From an uncultured Flavobacterium sp. (lineage in GTDB: Bacteria > Bacteroidota > Bacteroidia > Flavobacteriales > Flavobacteriaceae), in contig NZ_OX638201.1 in NCBI RefSeq assembly GCF_951805225.1, forward strand, positions 3,906,001 through 3,970,000: a stretch of 64,000 nucleotides of DNA. The letters are read 5' to 3'. Below the pieces are notes generated by a model. The model made no database searches. It had not been told where the DNA came from and saw nothing but the letters and a program-made list of their open reading frames with translations. Shown here piece after piece: positions 22,575-31,900 of this stretch (position 1 is the stretch's first letter; the number at the start of each line of letters is the position of its first letter). Both the position numbers and the translations under genes were made by a program.

Positions 22575-25424
22575 ATGAAAACAGATGCTTTTGCTTTAAG
22601 ACACATTGGTCCAAGAGAAACAGATCTTCAACACATGTTACAGACCATTGGAGTTGAATCGATCGAACAACTTGTTTATGAAACCCTTCCGGACGACATT
22701 CGCTTAAAAGCACCGTTAAACTTAGATCCTGCAATGACAGAATATGAATTCGCAAATCATATTCAGGAATTAGGCAAGAAAAACAAAGTATTCAAATCTT
22801 ATATTGGTTTGGGTTATCATCCAACTATCGTTCCTGCTCCAATTCAAAGAAATATCTTCGAAAATCCAGGATGGTATACAGCTTATACGCCTTATCAGGC
22901 AGAAATTGCTCAAGGTCGTCTTGAAGCAATTTTAAATTTCCAGACTACTGTAATCGAGTTAACAGGAATGGAAATTGCAAACGCTTCTTTACTTGATGAA
23001 GGAACTGCTGCTGCCGAAGCTATGGCTTTGTTATTTGACGTTCGTACTCGTGACCAAAAGAAAAACAATACAAATAAGTTCTTCGTTTCTGAAGAAATTT
23101 TACCTCAAACTTTATCAATATTACAAACACGTTCAACTCCTATTGGGATTGAATTAGTTGTTGGTAACCACGAAAACTTTGATTTTTCTAATGAGTTCTT
23201 CGGAGCCATTTTACAATATCCGGGAAAATATGGTCAGGTAAATGATTATAGTGCTTTTGTTGCTAAAGCAAAAGAAAACGAAATCAAAGTTGCCTTTGCT
23301 GCTGATATTTTATCACTTGCTGCTTTAACTTCTCCAGGAGAAATGGGAGCTGCAGTAGTTGTTGGAACTACACAACGTTTTGGTGTACCAATGGGTTATG
23401 GTGGTCCTCACGCTGCTTTTTTTGCAACTAAAGATGAATACAAAAGATCTATGCCAGGTCGTATTATTGGAGTTTCTATTGATGTAAATGGAAACCGCGC
23501 TTTACGTATGGCTTTAGGAACTCGTGAACAACACATAAAACGTGAAAAAGCAACTTCAAATATTTGTACTGCTCAGGTTTTACTAGCGGTTATGGCTGGA
23601 ATGTATGCAGTTTACCACGGACCAAAAGGATTACAATATATTGCAAATAAAGTTCACGCATCAGCTGTTACTACTGCTGAAGCTTTAAATAAACTTGGAG
23701 TTTTCCAAACAAATACAGCTTACTTCGATACTATTTTGGTTAAAGCAGATGCTCAAAAAGTAAAAGCAATCGCTGAGAAAAACGAAGTAAACTTCTACTA
23801 TGTTGATGCCGATACGATTTCTATTTCGTTTAACGAAACAACTTCAATTAACGACATCAACCAAATTATTGCGATTTTTGCTGAAGCTTTAGGAAAAGAA
23901 ACTTTCACTGTTGCTGAATTAGCTACTGCAAGTCAATTACCTTCTTCATTAGAAAGAACATCTCCTTTCTTAACACATGATGTATTTAATAATCATCATT
24001 CAGAAAGTCAGATAATGCGCTACATCAAAAAATTAGAGCGTAAAGATTTATCATTGAATCACTCGATGATTTCGTTAGGTTCTTGTACAATGAAATTAAA
24101 CGCAGCTTCAGAAATGTTGCCTTTATCAATGCCAAACTGGAACAGCATTCACCCATTTGCACCAGTAGAACAAGCTGAAGGTTACATCACAATGCTTAAA
24201 AAACTTGAAGAGCAATTAAATGTAATTACAGGATTTGCCGGAACAACATTACAGCCTAACTCTGGAGCTCAGGGAGAATATGCTGGTTTAATGGCGATTC
24301 GTGCTTACCACTTATCAAGAAACGAAGGTCACCGTAATGTATGTTTGATTCCTTCATCTGCTCACGGAACAAATCCTGCTTCTGCAGCTATGGCCGGAAT
24401 GAAAATCATCGTTACAAAAACTACTCCGGAAGGAAATATTGACGTAGAAGATTTAAGAGAAAAAGCGATTGAACATAAAGATGATTTATCTTGTTTAATG
24501 GTAACTTATCCTTCGACTCACGGAGTTTTTGAATCTTCGATTATTGAAATTACTAAATTAATCCACGACAATGGCGGATTAGTATATATGGATGGTGCAA
24601 ACATGAACGCACAAGTTGGATTAACAAATCCTGCTACAATTGGTGCTGACGTTTGCCACTTAAACTTACACAAAACATTTGCTATTCCTCACGGTGGCGG
24701 AGGACCTGGAGTTGGACCAATTTGTGTTAACGAAAAATTAGTTCCATTCTTGCCAACAAACCCAATCTTAAAAGTTGGTGGTGAACAAGCTATTACAGCT
24801 ATTTCATCTGCACCTTACGGATCAGCTTTGGTATGTTTAATCTCTTACGGTTACATCACAATGATGGGTGCTGAAGGTTTAAAAAGTGCTACAGAACATG
24901 CTATTTTGAATGCTAACTATATGAAAGCGCGTTTCGAAGGACACTACCCAATTCTTTATACTGGAGAATGCGGAAGAGCTGCTCACGAAATGATTTTAGA
25001 TTGTCGTTCGTTTAAAGAAAACGGAATTGAAGTTGGTGATATCGCAAAACGTTTAATGGATTACGGTTTCCACGCTCCTACGGTTTCTTTCCCTGTAGCT
25101 GGAACTTTAATGATCGAGCCAACTGAATCTGAAGATTTAGCAGAATTAGATCGTTTTTGTGATGCTCTTATTTCAATCAGAAAAGAAATTGAAGCTGCAA
25201 CAGCCGATGATAAAAACAATGTATTGAAAAATGCACCGCACACATTGGCAATGTTAACAACTGATAATTGGACTTTCCCTTATACTAGAGAAAAAGCGGC
25301 TTACCCATTAGATTACATTGCTGAAAATAAATTCTGGCCATCTGTTCGTCGTGTAGATGATGCTTATGGTGATAGAAACTTAGTTTGTAGCTGTGCTCCT
25401 ATTGAAGCTTACATGGAAAATTAA
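22575..25424 (+). CDS. gcvP: Glycine dehydrogenase (decarboxylating), P protein of the glycine cleavage system
   Basis: PLP enzyme that decarboxylates glycine and passes the aminomethyl group to lipoylated GcvH. At 949 residues it is the fused single-chain form, with an N-terminal half that lacks the cofactor lysine and a C-terminal half that carries it (HLNLHKTFAIPHGGGGPG, Lys700). Other landmarks are the opening RHIGPRETDLQHML, GNRALRMALGTREQHIKREK, and GSCTMKLNAASEMLP. GcvT and GcvH are not in the window. No glycine riboswitch is seen upstream. A terminator follows. Confidence 0.97.
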   Translation: MKTDAFALRHIGPRETDLQHMLQTIGVESIEQLVYETLPDDIRLKAPLNLDPAMTEYEFANHIQELGKKNKVFKSYIGLGYHPTIVPAPIQRNIFENPGWYTAYTPYQAEIAQGRLEAILNFQTTVIELTGMEIANASLLDEGTAAAEAMALLFDVRTRDQKKNNTNKFFVSEEILPQTLSILQTRSTPIGIELVVGNHENFDFSNEFFGAILQYPGKYGQVNDYSAFVAKAKENEIKVAFAADILSLAALTSPGEMGAAVVVGTTQRFGVPMGYGGPHAAFFATKDEYKRSMPGRIIGVSIDVNGNRALRMALGTREQHIKREKATSNICTAQVLLAVMAGMYAVYHGPKGLQYIANKVHASAVTTAEALNKLGVFQTNTAYFDTILVKADAQKVKAIAEKNEVNFYYVDADTISISFNETTSINDINQIIAIFAEALGKETFTVAELATASQLPSSLERTSPFLTHDVFNNHHSESQIMRYIKKLERKDLSLNHSMISLGSCTMKLNAASEMLPLSMPNWNSIHPFAPVEQAEGYITMLKKLEEQLNVITGFAGTTLQPNSGAQGEYAGLMAIRAYHLSRNEGHRNVCLIPSSAHGTNPASAAMAGMKIIVTKTTPEGNIDVEDLREKAIEHKDDLSCLMVTYPSTHGVFESSIIEITKLIHDNGGLVYMDGANMNAQVGLTNPATIGADVCHLNLHKTFAIPHGGGGPGVGPICVNEKLVPFLPTNPILKVGGEQAITAISSAPYGSALVCLISYGYITMMGAEGLKSATEHAILNANYMKARFEGHYPILYTGECGRAAHEMILDCRSFKENGIEVGDIAKRLMDYGFHAPTVSFPVAGTLMIEPTESEDLAELDRFCDALISIRKEIEAATADDKNNVLKNAPHTLAMLTTDNWTFPYTREKAAYPLDYIAENKFWPSVRRVDDAYGDRNLVCSCAPIEAYMEN

Positions 25425-25444
25425 TCTTAGATTATTTTATAAAA

Positions 25445-25486
25445 ACAAACCCGATGACGATTCCGTTATCGGGTTTTATTTTTTTT
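25445..25486 (+). terminator. Terminator after gcvP
   Basis: Arms AACCCGATGACG and CGTTATCGGGTT with a short loop, then a long T-rich run. Confidence 0.85.
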
Positions 25487-25734
25487 ATAACATTCTTAAA
25501 AATTTTCTGGTTTTCTGTAACATCGTGAAATATTTTGATGAAATATTTTTTTTCGTCACCATTAATCTCAAACGTTTGAAATCTCGATAAAACTAAAAAT
25601 TCGTTAGAAAATTAACAATATATTCAAGAAATAATTATTATTTCATAATTATATGCATGCATAGTATTTTTTATGACAGTTATCATGAATTTATTTATAC
25701 TTTAGCAATAAATTTACCGGATAATCGAGGAATA

Positions 25735-26793
25735 ATGAAAATAAAAATTATAGGTATAGGAAGTTATATTCCTAATAAAGAAGTAAGCAATACTGACTTT
25801 GGCGATCATGTTTTTTTAAATGAAGACGGAACTCCCTTCGGTTACCCTAACGAAGTTGTAATAAAAAAATTTAAAGGTATTACCGGTATCGAAAATCGCC
25901 GTTATGCCGAAGACCAACATACCTCATCTGATTTAGCTTATTTTGCAGCTGAAAGAGCGCTTGAAAATGCAAAAATCGATCGTGAGACTTTAGATTATAT
26001 CATTTTTGCGCACAATTTTGGTGATGTAAAATCAGGAACAAATCAGTCTGATATTTTGCCAAGTTTAGCAACACGCGTTAAAAACAAATTAGACATTAAA
26101 AATCCTAAGTGTGTTGCTTACGATATTCTTTTTGGATGTCCAGGCTGGATTGAAGGTGTTTTGCAAGCAAATGCATTCATTAAATCTGGAATGGCAAAAC
26201 GTGTTTTGGTAATTGGTGCCGAAACTTTATCAAGAGTTGTTGATGATCATGATCGCGATTCTATGATTTATTCTGATGGTGCGGGTGCTTCAATTTTAGA
26301 AGCTTCTGAAGATGAAGCTGGTTTATTATCTTATGAAAGTGCCACTTTTGCAAATGATGAAGCTAACTTTTTATTCTTCGGAAAATCATATAATCCTGAT
26401 TTAGATCCAGACATTAAATACATCAAAATGTATGGTCGCAAAATTTATGAATTTGCTTTAAGCCAAGTTCCTTGTGCGATGAAAAGCTGTTTAGATAAAA
26501 GCGGAATTGGAATTGACGAAGTGAAGAAAATCCTGATTCACCAAGCCAACGAAAAAATGGATGAAGCAATTATTGCTCGTTTCTACAAACTTTACGACAA
26601 AACTGCACCAGAAAATATTATGCCAATGAGTATTCATGATTTAGGAAACTCAAGCGTGGCAACTGTACCAACTCTTTATGATTTATTGATTCAGGGAAAA
26701 CTGGAAAATCACGAAATAAACAAAGGCGATGTTGTAATTTTTGCTTCGGTTGGAGCAGGAATGAACGTTAATGCATTTGTATATCGATATTAA
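25735..26793 (+). CDS. 3-oxoacyl-ACP synthase III family protein (FabH-like)
   Basis: A 352-residue thiolase-fold condensing enzyme. The catalytic triad is visible: Cys135 in ILFGCPGWIEG, His269 in ILIHQANEKMD and Asn305 in DLGNSSVATVPT. The family normally joins an acyl-CoA to malonyl-ACP to start fatty-acid or related chain synthesis. The start at 25735 (MKIKIIGIGSYIP) is standard; the ATG at 25657 would add an unrelated 26-residue tail. It is alone, without other fab genes, so it may be a second, specialised copy rather than the housekeeping FabH. Confidence 0.9.
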   Translation: MKIKIIGIGSYIPNKEVSNTDFGDHVFLNEDGTPFGYPNEVVIKKFKGITGIENRRYAEDQHTSSDLAYFAAERALENAKIDRETLDYIIFAHNFGDVKSGTNQSDILPSLATRVKNKLDIKNPKCVAYDILFGCPGWIEGVLQANAFIKSGMAKRVLVIGAETLSRVVDDHDRDSMIYSDGAGASILEASEDEAGLLSYESATFANDEANFLFFGKSYNPDLDPDIKYIKMYGRKIYEFALSQVPCAMKSCLDKSGIGIDEVKKILIHQANEKMDEAIIARFYKLYDKTAPENIMPMSIHDLGNSSVATVPTLYDLLIQGKLENHEINKGDVVIFASVGAGMNVNAFVYRY

Positions 26794-26828
26794 GATTAAG
26801 TAGCTATTTCCAGCTATTCATTACAAGT

Positions 26829-26923
26829 CCACGATTTAAAAATTGTGTTTTTATTAAACTTTAAAAAGAGCTTCTTTTAGTCGCTTTTTTAAAATTATAA
26901 AAACTACAATTTTTAAATCGTGG
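26829..26923. repeat. Long palindrome downstream of the KAS III gene
   Basis: Perfect 18-base arms (26829-26846 and 26906-26923) beginning CCACGATTTAAAAATTGT enclose an AT-rich loop with a second small hairpin. It probably ends transcription of the KAS III gene, but the length is greater than that of a plain terminator. Confidence 0.75.
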
Positions 26924-26974
26924 GCTTTTCATTTCTATCTGGGCTAAAAAACATAAAAAAAGCAGATAACTTTG

Positions 26975-26982
26975 TATATTTG
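26975..26982 (+). promoter_or_regulatory. -7 promoter box (TATATTTG)
   Basis: Exact TAnnTTTG match 53 bases before the methyltransferase start at 27036; it is likely to drive the run of genes to 30024. Confidence 0.6.
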
Positions 26983-27035
26983 CGACCTAATAATAAAATC
27001 AAGAACGAGAGATTGTTTCGTTCCTCGCAACGACT

Positions 27036-27563
27036 ATGTACGAAAAAACGTTTCCGAATAAAAGATTCAAACTTACTTTAGAGTTTTTACAAAAACACGT
27101 TAAAACATCAGAAACCATTTTTGATTTTGGCGTTCCAAATCCATTCTCCAAAATAATGGAAGAAAACGGTTATACCGTAAAAAACACAAAAGGCGAAGAT
27201 TTAGACAACGATCAAACTGCTTTGCAAACAGAAGAATATAGCGTTTTTACTGCATTTGAAATTTTCGAACATTTGCTAAATCCTTATACTATTCTAGAAA
27301 ACGTAAAATGTGACAAATTGTTAATTTCAATTCCGTTACGTTTATGGTTTTCTCCGGCATATCGTTCTAAAACTGATATGTGGGACAGACATTATCATGA
27401 ATTTGAAGACTGGCAATTAGACTGGCTTTTAGAAAAAACAGGTTGGAAAATAACTGATCGTCTACAATTTACACATCCTGTAAAAAAGTTTGGAATCAGA
27501 CCATTACTAAGATATTTCACTCCAAGATATTATATCGTGGTAGCCGAAAAAATTCATAATTAA
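27036..27563 (+). CDS. SAM-dependent methyltransferase-like protein
   Basis: A 175-residue class I methyltransferase-like protein. The glycine-rich motif I is weak (ETIFDFGVPNPFSKIMEENG), while the acidic end of strand 2 (VKNTKGEDLDND) and the post-I region FEIFEHLLNPYTIL fit the fold. The segment WDRHYHEFEDWQLDWLLEKTGW is typical of small enzymes acting on lipids or sugars. It lies 24 bases before a family 2 glycosyltransferase, and a shared role in envelope glycolipid synthesis is inferred. The altered motif I leaves SAM binding open. Confidence 0.75.
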   Translation: MYEKTFPNKRFKLTLEFLQKHVKTSETIFDFGVPNPFSKIMEENGYTVKNTKGEDLDNDQTALQTEEYSVFTAFEIFEHLLNPYTILENVKCDKLLISIPLRLWFSPAYRSKTDMWDRHYHEFEDWQLDWLLEKTGWKITDRLQFTHPVKKFGIRPLLRYFTPRYYIVVAEKIHN

Positions 27564-27587
27564 TAATTTACAATTCATAATTATTTT

Positions 27588-28436
27588 ATGAAATATTACA
27601 TCGTCATTCCCGCGCATAACGAGCAAGACCTTATTGGTTTAACATTGCAATCTTTGGTTTCGCAAACTGTTTTGCCATCAAAAGTTGTCGTTGTAAATGA
27701 CAATTCAACTGATAAAACAGAAGAAATTGTATTGGGATTTGCAAAAGAAAATCCGTTTATCTCTGTTGTAAACAAAACTTCTGATGCAATTCATATGCCT
27801 GGAAGTAAAGTAATTCAGGCTTTTCAGAAAGGTTATGAAACACTGGATTCAGATTACGATATTATTGTAAAAATAGATGGTGATTTAATTTTTCCTGCAA
27901 ATTATTTTGAAACTATAATCAAACATTTTCAATCTGATCCAAAAATTGGAATGGCTGGAGGATTTTGTTATATCGAAAAAAATGGAGATTGGATTTTAGA
28001 AAACCTAACCGATAAAGATCATATTCGTGGTGCATTGAAAGCCTACAGAAAAGAAACTTATCAGCAAATTGGAGGTTTAAAACCTGCGATGGGCTGGGAT
28101 ACTGTAGACGAATTACTTTGTAAATATTATGATTGGAAAATAGTTACAGACGAATCTTTACATGTAAAACACCTAAAACCAACAGGTGCAAACTACAACA
28201 AAACAGCTCGTTATAAACAAGGCGAAGCTTTTTATACATTAGGATATGGTTTCTGGATTACATCAATTGCCTCTGCAAAGTTGGCGATGATGAAGAAAAA
28301 ACCACTTCTATTTTTTGATTATATTAAAGGATTTTGGAAAGCTAAAAAAGCAAAAACTCCTTTGTTGGTTACCCCTGAACAGGCTAAATTTATTAGAAAT
28401 TACCGTTTCCAAAAAATGAAACAAAAGTTAATTTGA
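27588..28436 (+). CDS. Family 2 glycosyltransferase
   Basis: A 282-residue GT-A enzyme that moves a sugar from a nucleotide-sugar to an acceptor. The N-terminal domain reads YIVIPAHNEQDLIGLTLQSL, then VVVVNDNSTDKT, and the metal-binding motif is KIDGDLIF near residue 97. The acceptor-side region has GWDTVDELLCKYYDW near residue 165. No membrane segment is obvious, so it is probably cytoplasmic or peripheral. Its neighbours are a methyltransferase and the MlaEF lipid transporter, which suggests envelope lipid or glycan work. Confidence 0.9.
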   Translation: MKYYIVIPAHNEQDLIGLTLQSLVSQTVLPSKVVVVNDNSTDKTEEIVLGFAKENPFISVVNKTSDAIHMPGSKVIQAFQKGYETLDSDYDIIVKIDGDLIFPANYFETIIKHFQSDPKIGMAGGFCYIEKNGDWILENLTDKDHIRGALKAYRKETYQQIGGLKPAMGWDTVDELLCKYYDWKIVTDESLHVKHLKPTGANYNKTARYKQGEAFYTLGYGFWITSIASAKLAMMKKKPLLFFDYIKGFWKAKKAKTPLLVTPEQAKFIRNYRFQKMKQKLI

Positions 28437-28516
28437 TTGGTAAAATGACCGAAAAACGGGAACTCATAACCCAAAACTCGTAAGTTCTTTTTACCTTAGC
28501 CAATATTTGTAAAACT

Positions 28517-29263
28517 ATGATGCTAATTCGTTATTTATCTCAAATAGGAAGATATTTTTTAATGCTGAAGGAAATTTTCAATAAACAGACTAAATGGCCT
28601 GTTATGAAAAAATTGATTTTCAAAGAAATCGACGATCTAATAATCGACTCTCTTGGCATCGTTTGCTTTATCTCCTTTTTCATTGGAGGAGTTGTTGCCA
28701 TTCAAACTGCACTAAACTTGACTAATCCCTTAATTCCAAAATATTTAATTGGTTTTGCTACACGTCAATCTGTAATCTTAGAGTTTGCGCCTACTTTTAT
28801 TTCGGTAATTATGGCCGGAAAAATGGGATCTTACATTACTTCGAGTATCGGAACAATGCGTGTTACGGAACAAATTGATGCGCTGGAAGTTATGGGAGTT
28901 AATTCATTAAACTATCTTGTTTTTCCAAAAATAGTAGCTTTATTAATGTACCCATTTGTAATTGGAATCAGTATGTTTTTAGGGATATTTGGTGGATGGC
29001 TTGCTTGTGCTTACGGAGGATTCTCGACTAGTCAGGATTTTATTCAAGGTGCTCAAATGGAATTTATTCCGTTTCATATTACATATGCCTTCATTAAAAC
29101 TTTAATTTTCGCAATGTTATTAGCTACAATTCCATCGTTTCACGGATATTACATGAAAGGTGGAGCACTTGAAGTTGGTAAAGCAAGTACAGTATCATTT
29201 GTTTGGACATCTGTTTGTATTATTCTTTTTAATTATATATTAACTCAATTATTATTAGGATAA
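28517..29263 (+). CDS. mlaE: MlaE-family ABC transporter permease
   Basis: A 248-residue inner-membrane permease of the Mla/Ttg2/Yrb lipid transport family, which moves phospholipids between membranes. It shows five to six hydrophobic segments and the MlaE signature ATRQSVILEFAPTFISVIMA, GKMGSYITSSIGTMRVTEQI and DALEVMGVNSLNYLV. The last base of its stop codon is the first base of the mlaF ATG (TAATG), so they are coupled. No MlaD or MlaB gene follows here. A start at the second Met is possible. Confidence 0.93.
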   Translation: MMLIRYLSQIGRYFLMLKEIFNKQTKWPVMKKLIFKEIDDLIIDSLGIVCFISFFIGGVVAIQTALNLTNPLIPKYLIGFATRQSVILEFAPTFISVIMAGKMGSYITSSIGTMRVTEQIDALEVMGVNSLNYLVFPKIVALLMYPFVIGISMFLGIFGGWLACAYGGFSTSQDFIQGAQMEFIPFHITYAFIKTLIFAMLLATIPSFHGYYMKGGALEVGKASTVSFVWTSVCIILFNYILTQLLLG

Positions 29264-30024
29264 TGATCGAAGTAAAAAACATAGAAAAATCATTTGGCGA
29301 CAGTAAAGTTTTAAAAGGTGTTTCGACGGTTTTTGAAACTGGAAAAACTAACTTGATTATTGGACAAAGTGGATCTGGAAAAACTGTTTTATTAAAAACG
29401 TTATTAGGAATTCATACACCGGATTCCGGAACAATTGAGTTTGACGGACGTGTTTATTCCGAATTAGAACCAGACGAAAAACGTGAATTAAGAACTGAAA
29501 TTGGAATGGTTTTTCAAGGAAGTGCTTTATTTGATTCGATGACTGTTGAAGAAAATGTTGCTTTCCCTTTAAAAATGTTCACAAACGACAATAAAGCTAA
29601 AATTCAGGAACGTGTTGATTTTGTTTTAGAACGCGTTAATCTAATTGATGCACATAAAAAATTACCTTCTGAAATTTCCGGAGGTATGCAAAAACGTGTG
29701 GCGATTGCCCGCGCAATTGTAAATAATCCTAAGTATTTATTTTGTGATGAACCTAACTCTGGTTTAGATCCAAATACCTCAACTTTGATCGATAATTTGA
29801 TTAAAGAAATTACCGAAGAATACAATATCACAACTGTAATCAATACTCACGATATGAACTCGGTAATGGAAATTGGTGAGAACATCGTATTCTTAAAAAA
29901 AGGAGTAAAAGCTTGGCAAGGAACTAAAGAAGAAATCTTTAGAACTGATAATAAAGACATCGTGAAATTTGTTTACTCTTCGAACTTATTCAAAAAAGTA
30001 AGAGAAGCTTATTTGAAAGGCTAA
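29263..30024 (+). CDS. mlaF: MlaF-family ABC transporter ATPase
   Basis: A 253-residue ATPase that powers MlaE. Walker A is IIGQSGSGKTVLL near residue 33, the signature is SGGMQKRVAIARA and Walker B is YLFCDEPNSGLDP, followed by the H-loop NTHDMNSVM. The F-Q-G-S-ALFDSMTV segment after the Q-loop is typical of this branch. It overlaps mlaE by one base and ends before a bidirectional terminator at 30071-30116. The MCE partner protein is probably encoded elsewhere. Confidence 0.95.
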   Translation: MIEVKNIEKSFGDSKVLKGVSTVFETGKTNLIIGQSGSGKTVLLKTLLGIHTPDSGTIEFDGRVYSELEPDEKRELRTEIGMVFQGSALFDSMTVEENVAFPLKMFTNDNKAKIQERVDFVLERVNLIDAHKKLPSEISGGMQKRVAIARAIVNNPKYLFCDEPNSGLDPNTSTLIDNLIKEITEEYNITTVINTHDMNSVMEIGENIVFLKKGVKAWQGTKEEIFRTDNKDIVKFVYSSNLFKKVREAYLKG

Positions 30025-30070
30025 AACCTTTTTTTAATTCAAAATTCCAATTCTGGAAGAACTCAATAAA

Positions 30071-30116
30071 AAAATTCCAAATTCCAATAACTAATGCAGT
30101 TGGAATTTGGAATTTT
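30071..30116. terminator. Bidirectional terminator between mlaF and the outer-membrane-like gene
   Basis: 17-base arms AAAATTCCAAATTCCAA and TTGGAATTTGGAATTTT around a 12-base loop, A-rich before and T-rich after. A relative lies at 30811-30854. Confidence 0.8.
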
Positions 30117-30143
30117 TCTTTTATTGGAATTTAAATATTGTGT

Positions 30144-30740
30144 TTAATAATTCTTTGGCAACCCAAATCCTATTACAAGTCCTACTCCCGCGTAACTATA
30201 CTTAGAAATGCTTCCAAAAAACTTAACACCAATACTAGGAGTTAATGCATTGAATATTAAATTAGATCTCCTCTTAGGATTAAACCATTTAAAGTTTGCT
30301 TCGAAAGGAACACCATAAAATCTTTTATATTGATAATAGCGATTATGCTCAAAATCTCTATTGGTGAACTTTAAATTATTAGAATTTACTCCAATAGAAA
30401 CACTATAAGAATGACTTCTGGTTAACCATCTTCTTCCATACAAAATGGCATATTCATCATTATCTTCTACATTCGAAAAAGCAAAAACACTATCTTGTTT
30501 GACATATCCTGTTTCATGTGAATATCGCAAAGTAAAAAGATTTTTCTTATACTGATAATTTAATTCGCCTCCACCGGCAAAACCAAAATTTTGCATAACA
30601 GAAAAACCTCCAAAAACCTCCGCATAAATAATGGGACTCTTTTTCTGTATTATTATTACAACATCCTTGGTGGTTTCTTGTGCATAAATTGAATTCGAAA
30701 GCACTAAAACAAAAACAATCTTAAGTAGTTTTTTGATCAT
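30144..30740 (-). CDS. Exported beta-rich protein of unknown function
   Basis: A 198-residue exported protein. The signal peptide ends near residue 20 (SIYAQ). The mature part alternates polar and hydrophobic residues (IYAEVFGGFSVMQNFGFAGG, YKKNLFTLRYSHETGY, YAGVGLVIGFGLP), as in small outer-membrane beta barrels, but it ends in Tyr rather than Phe. The ATG at 30740 is preferred to the TTG at 30746. It has no operon partner and no recognised family. Confidence 0.65.
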   Translation of the reverse strand: MIKKLLKIVFVLVLSNSIYAQETTKDVVIIIQKKSPIIYAEVFGGFSVMQNFGFAGGGELNYQYKKNLFTLRYSHETGYVKQDSVFAFSNVEDNDEYAILYGRRWLTRSHSYSVSIGVNSNNLKFTNRDFEHNRYYQYKRFYGVPFEANFKWFNPKRRSNLIFNALTPSIGVKFFGSISKYSYAGVGLVIGFGLPKNY

Positions 30741-30810
30741 AATCAATTGAATATCTAGTTATAAAGAGGAAATAATTTTCAAAACACAACACAAATAATA
30801 TACCAATAAA

Positions 30811-30854
30811 AAAATCCAAATTCCAATCTTAGTCAAAATTGGAATTTGGATTTT
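30811..30854. terminator. Terminator after the SprT-like gene
   Basis: 17-base arms AAAATCCAAATTCCAAT and ATTGGAATTTGGATTTT around a 10-base loop, close to the stop of the minus-strand SprT-like gene at 30879. It belongs to the same sequence family as the hairpin at 30071-30116. Confidence 0.8.
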
Positions 30855-30878
30855 AAATATTGAGATTTCTACCAGATT

Positions 30879-31481
30879 TTAATTCGAGTTGATCAACTCA
30901 ACCTCAGCATTTGGATTAAAAAGATATGTTCTTCCTGAACTAATCTCAATGCATTCAAAACGTTTGGTTCTCACCGCTAATTTCTTGAAGATTTTTCCGT
31001 TTTTAATTCTGAACACACTGCCGTAAGGAATTTCAAAAACATAGTTCTTATCACTATTTGCATCGTATTGTTTTAACGCTAAAGACAAAGTTGTATCTGT
31101 ATCGCTACTTGCAGACGGATTCTTAAAATGCCTCGCTAATAACGGCAATAAACCACCCGGGAAAATCTCCGGACGAATAAAAGGAACCATCATTCTTTGA
31201 AAAGTAAGTTTCCACTCATTCCCATGCGGTTTTATATTTCGTCCAAACCTTTCAAATGCTACTAAATGTGAAATTTCATGAATTAGCGTAATCAAAAAAC
31301 GATATTTATTTAAGCTTGCATTTACGGTGATTTCATGTTTACCGCTCGGTCCTCTTCTGTAATCTCCATGACGCGTTTGGCGTTCATTTACAATTTTCAG
31401 ATGAACCTGATTGGCAACAATCAAATCAAATACAGGCTTTACAGCATGTTCCGGTATATATCTTGCAAGAGTTTCGTTCAA
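30879..31481 (-). CDS. SprT-like zinc metalloprotease domain protein
   Basis: A 200-residue protein with the zinc motif LIHEISHLVAFERFG (HExxH) near residue 67 and the companion segment KPHGNEWKLTFQRMM, as in SprT/Spartan-type proteases. The conserved VHLKIVNERQTRHGDYR precedes it. The C-terminal zinc-ribbon Cys cluster of full-length SprT proteins is not visible (only one Cys near the end), so it is a shortened form. Translation seems to start at TTG, because an in-frame stop lies 15 bases upstream and the next Met is at about residue 98. It is last in the minus-strand run. Confidence 0.8.
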   Translation of the reverse strand: MNETLARYIPEHAVKPVFDLIVANQVHLKIVNERQTRHGDYRRGPSGKHEITVNASLNKYRFLITLIHEISHLVAFERFGRNIKPHGNEWKLTFQRMMVPFIRPEIFPGGLLPLLARHFKNPSASSDTDTTLSLALKQYDANSDKNYVFEIPYGSVFRIKNGKIFKKLAVRTKRFECIEISSGRTYLFNPNAEVELINSN

Positions 31482-31507
31482 AATAGTTTTGAATTATGAA
31501 TTATGAG

Positions 31508-31873
31508 TTATGAATTTTTAATTAAATTTTTCTTTGAGGTAATTATTATGCTTTTGATTATTTTTAATACCTCTGCGCATTGATTGTGCATGGATTCAAA
31601 CTCTACTACAGAAACATAATTTGTAGCATTTAAAATCTCCAACCAATACATCGATTCATCGCATTCTTTTTGAGAAATTGACAATTTATGGATAAAATCA
31701 GCTTTACTTTGCGCGTTAACTGCTTCACGAACATTTGCACCAACTGAAGTAATAGAACGTAAAAATTGCTTACTCATTACAAATTCCTTCTTTTCAGAAA
31801 CCAACCATTTATAAAAATTAACACCTCTTATTGCTAATTCAAAACTCTTGGTTTTCACCACACTTTCATTCAT
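31508..31873 (-). CDS. Four-helix-bundle protein of the S23 family
   Basis: A 121-residue protein of the family first described from open frames inside 23S rRNA intervening sequences. It shows the usual helices: KTKSFELAIRGVNFYKWL, FLRSITSVGANVREAVNAQS, ADFIHKLSISQKECDESMYW and the LEILNATNYVS segment. Here it lies in an ordinary gene run between an SDR gene and the SprT-like gene, not in an rRNA. The function is unknown, and such proteins form pentamers in crystal structures. Confidence 0.85.
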   Translation of the reverse strand: MNESVVKTKSFELAIRGVNFYKWLVSEKKEFVMSKQFLRSITSVGANVREAVNAQSKADFIHKLSISQKECDESMYWLEILNATNYVSVVEFESMHNQCAEVLKIIKSIIITSKKNLIKNS

Positions 31874-31900
31874 AACTCATAATTAATAATTTATAATTCT

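Noticed and set aside
31508..31873. S23-type gene as a sign of an rRNA intervening sequence
   Set aside because: No 23S rRNA sequence surrounds it; it lies in a normal gene run, as such genes often do in Bacteroidota.
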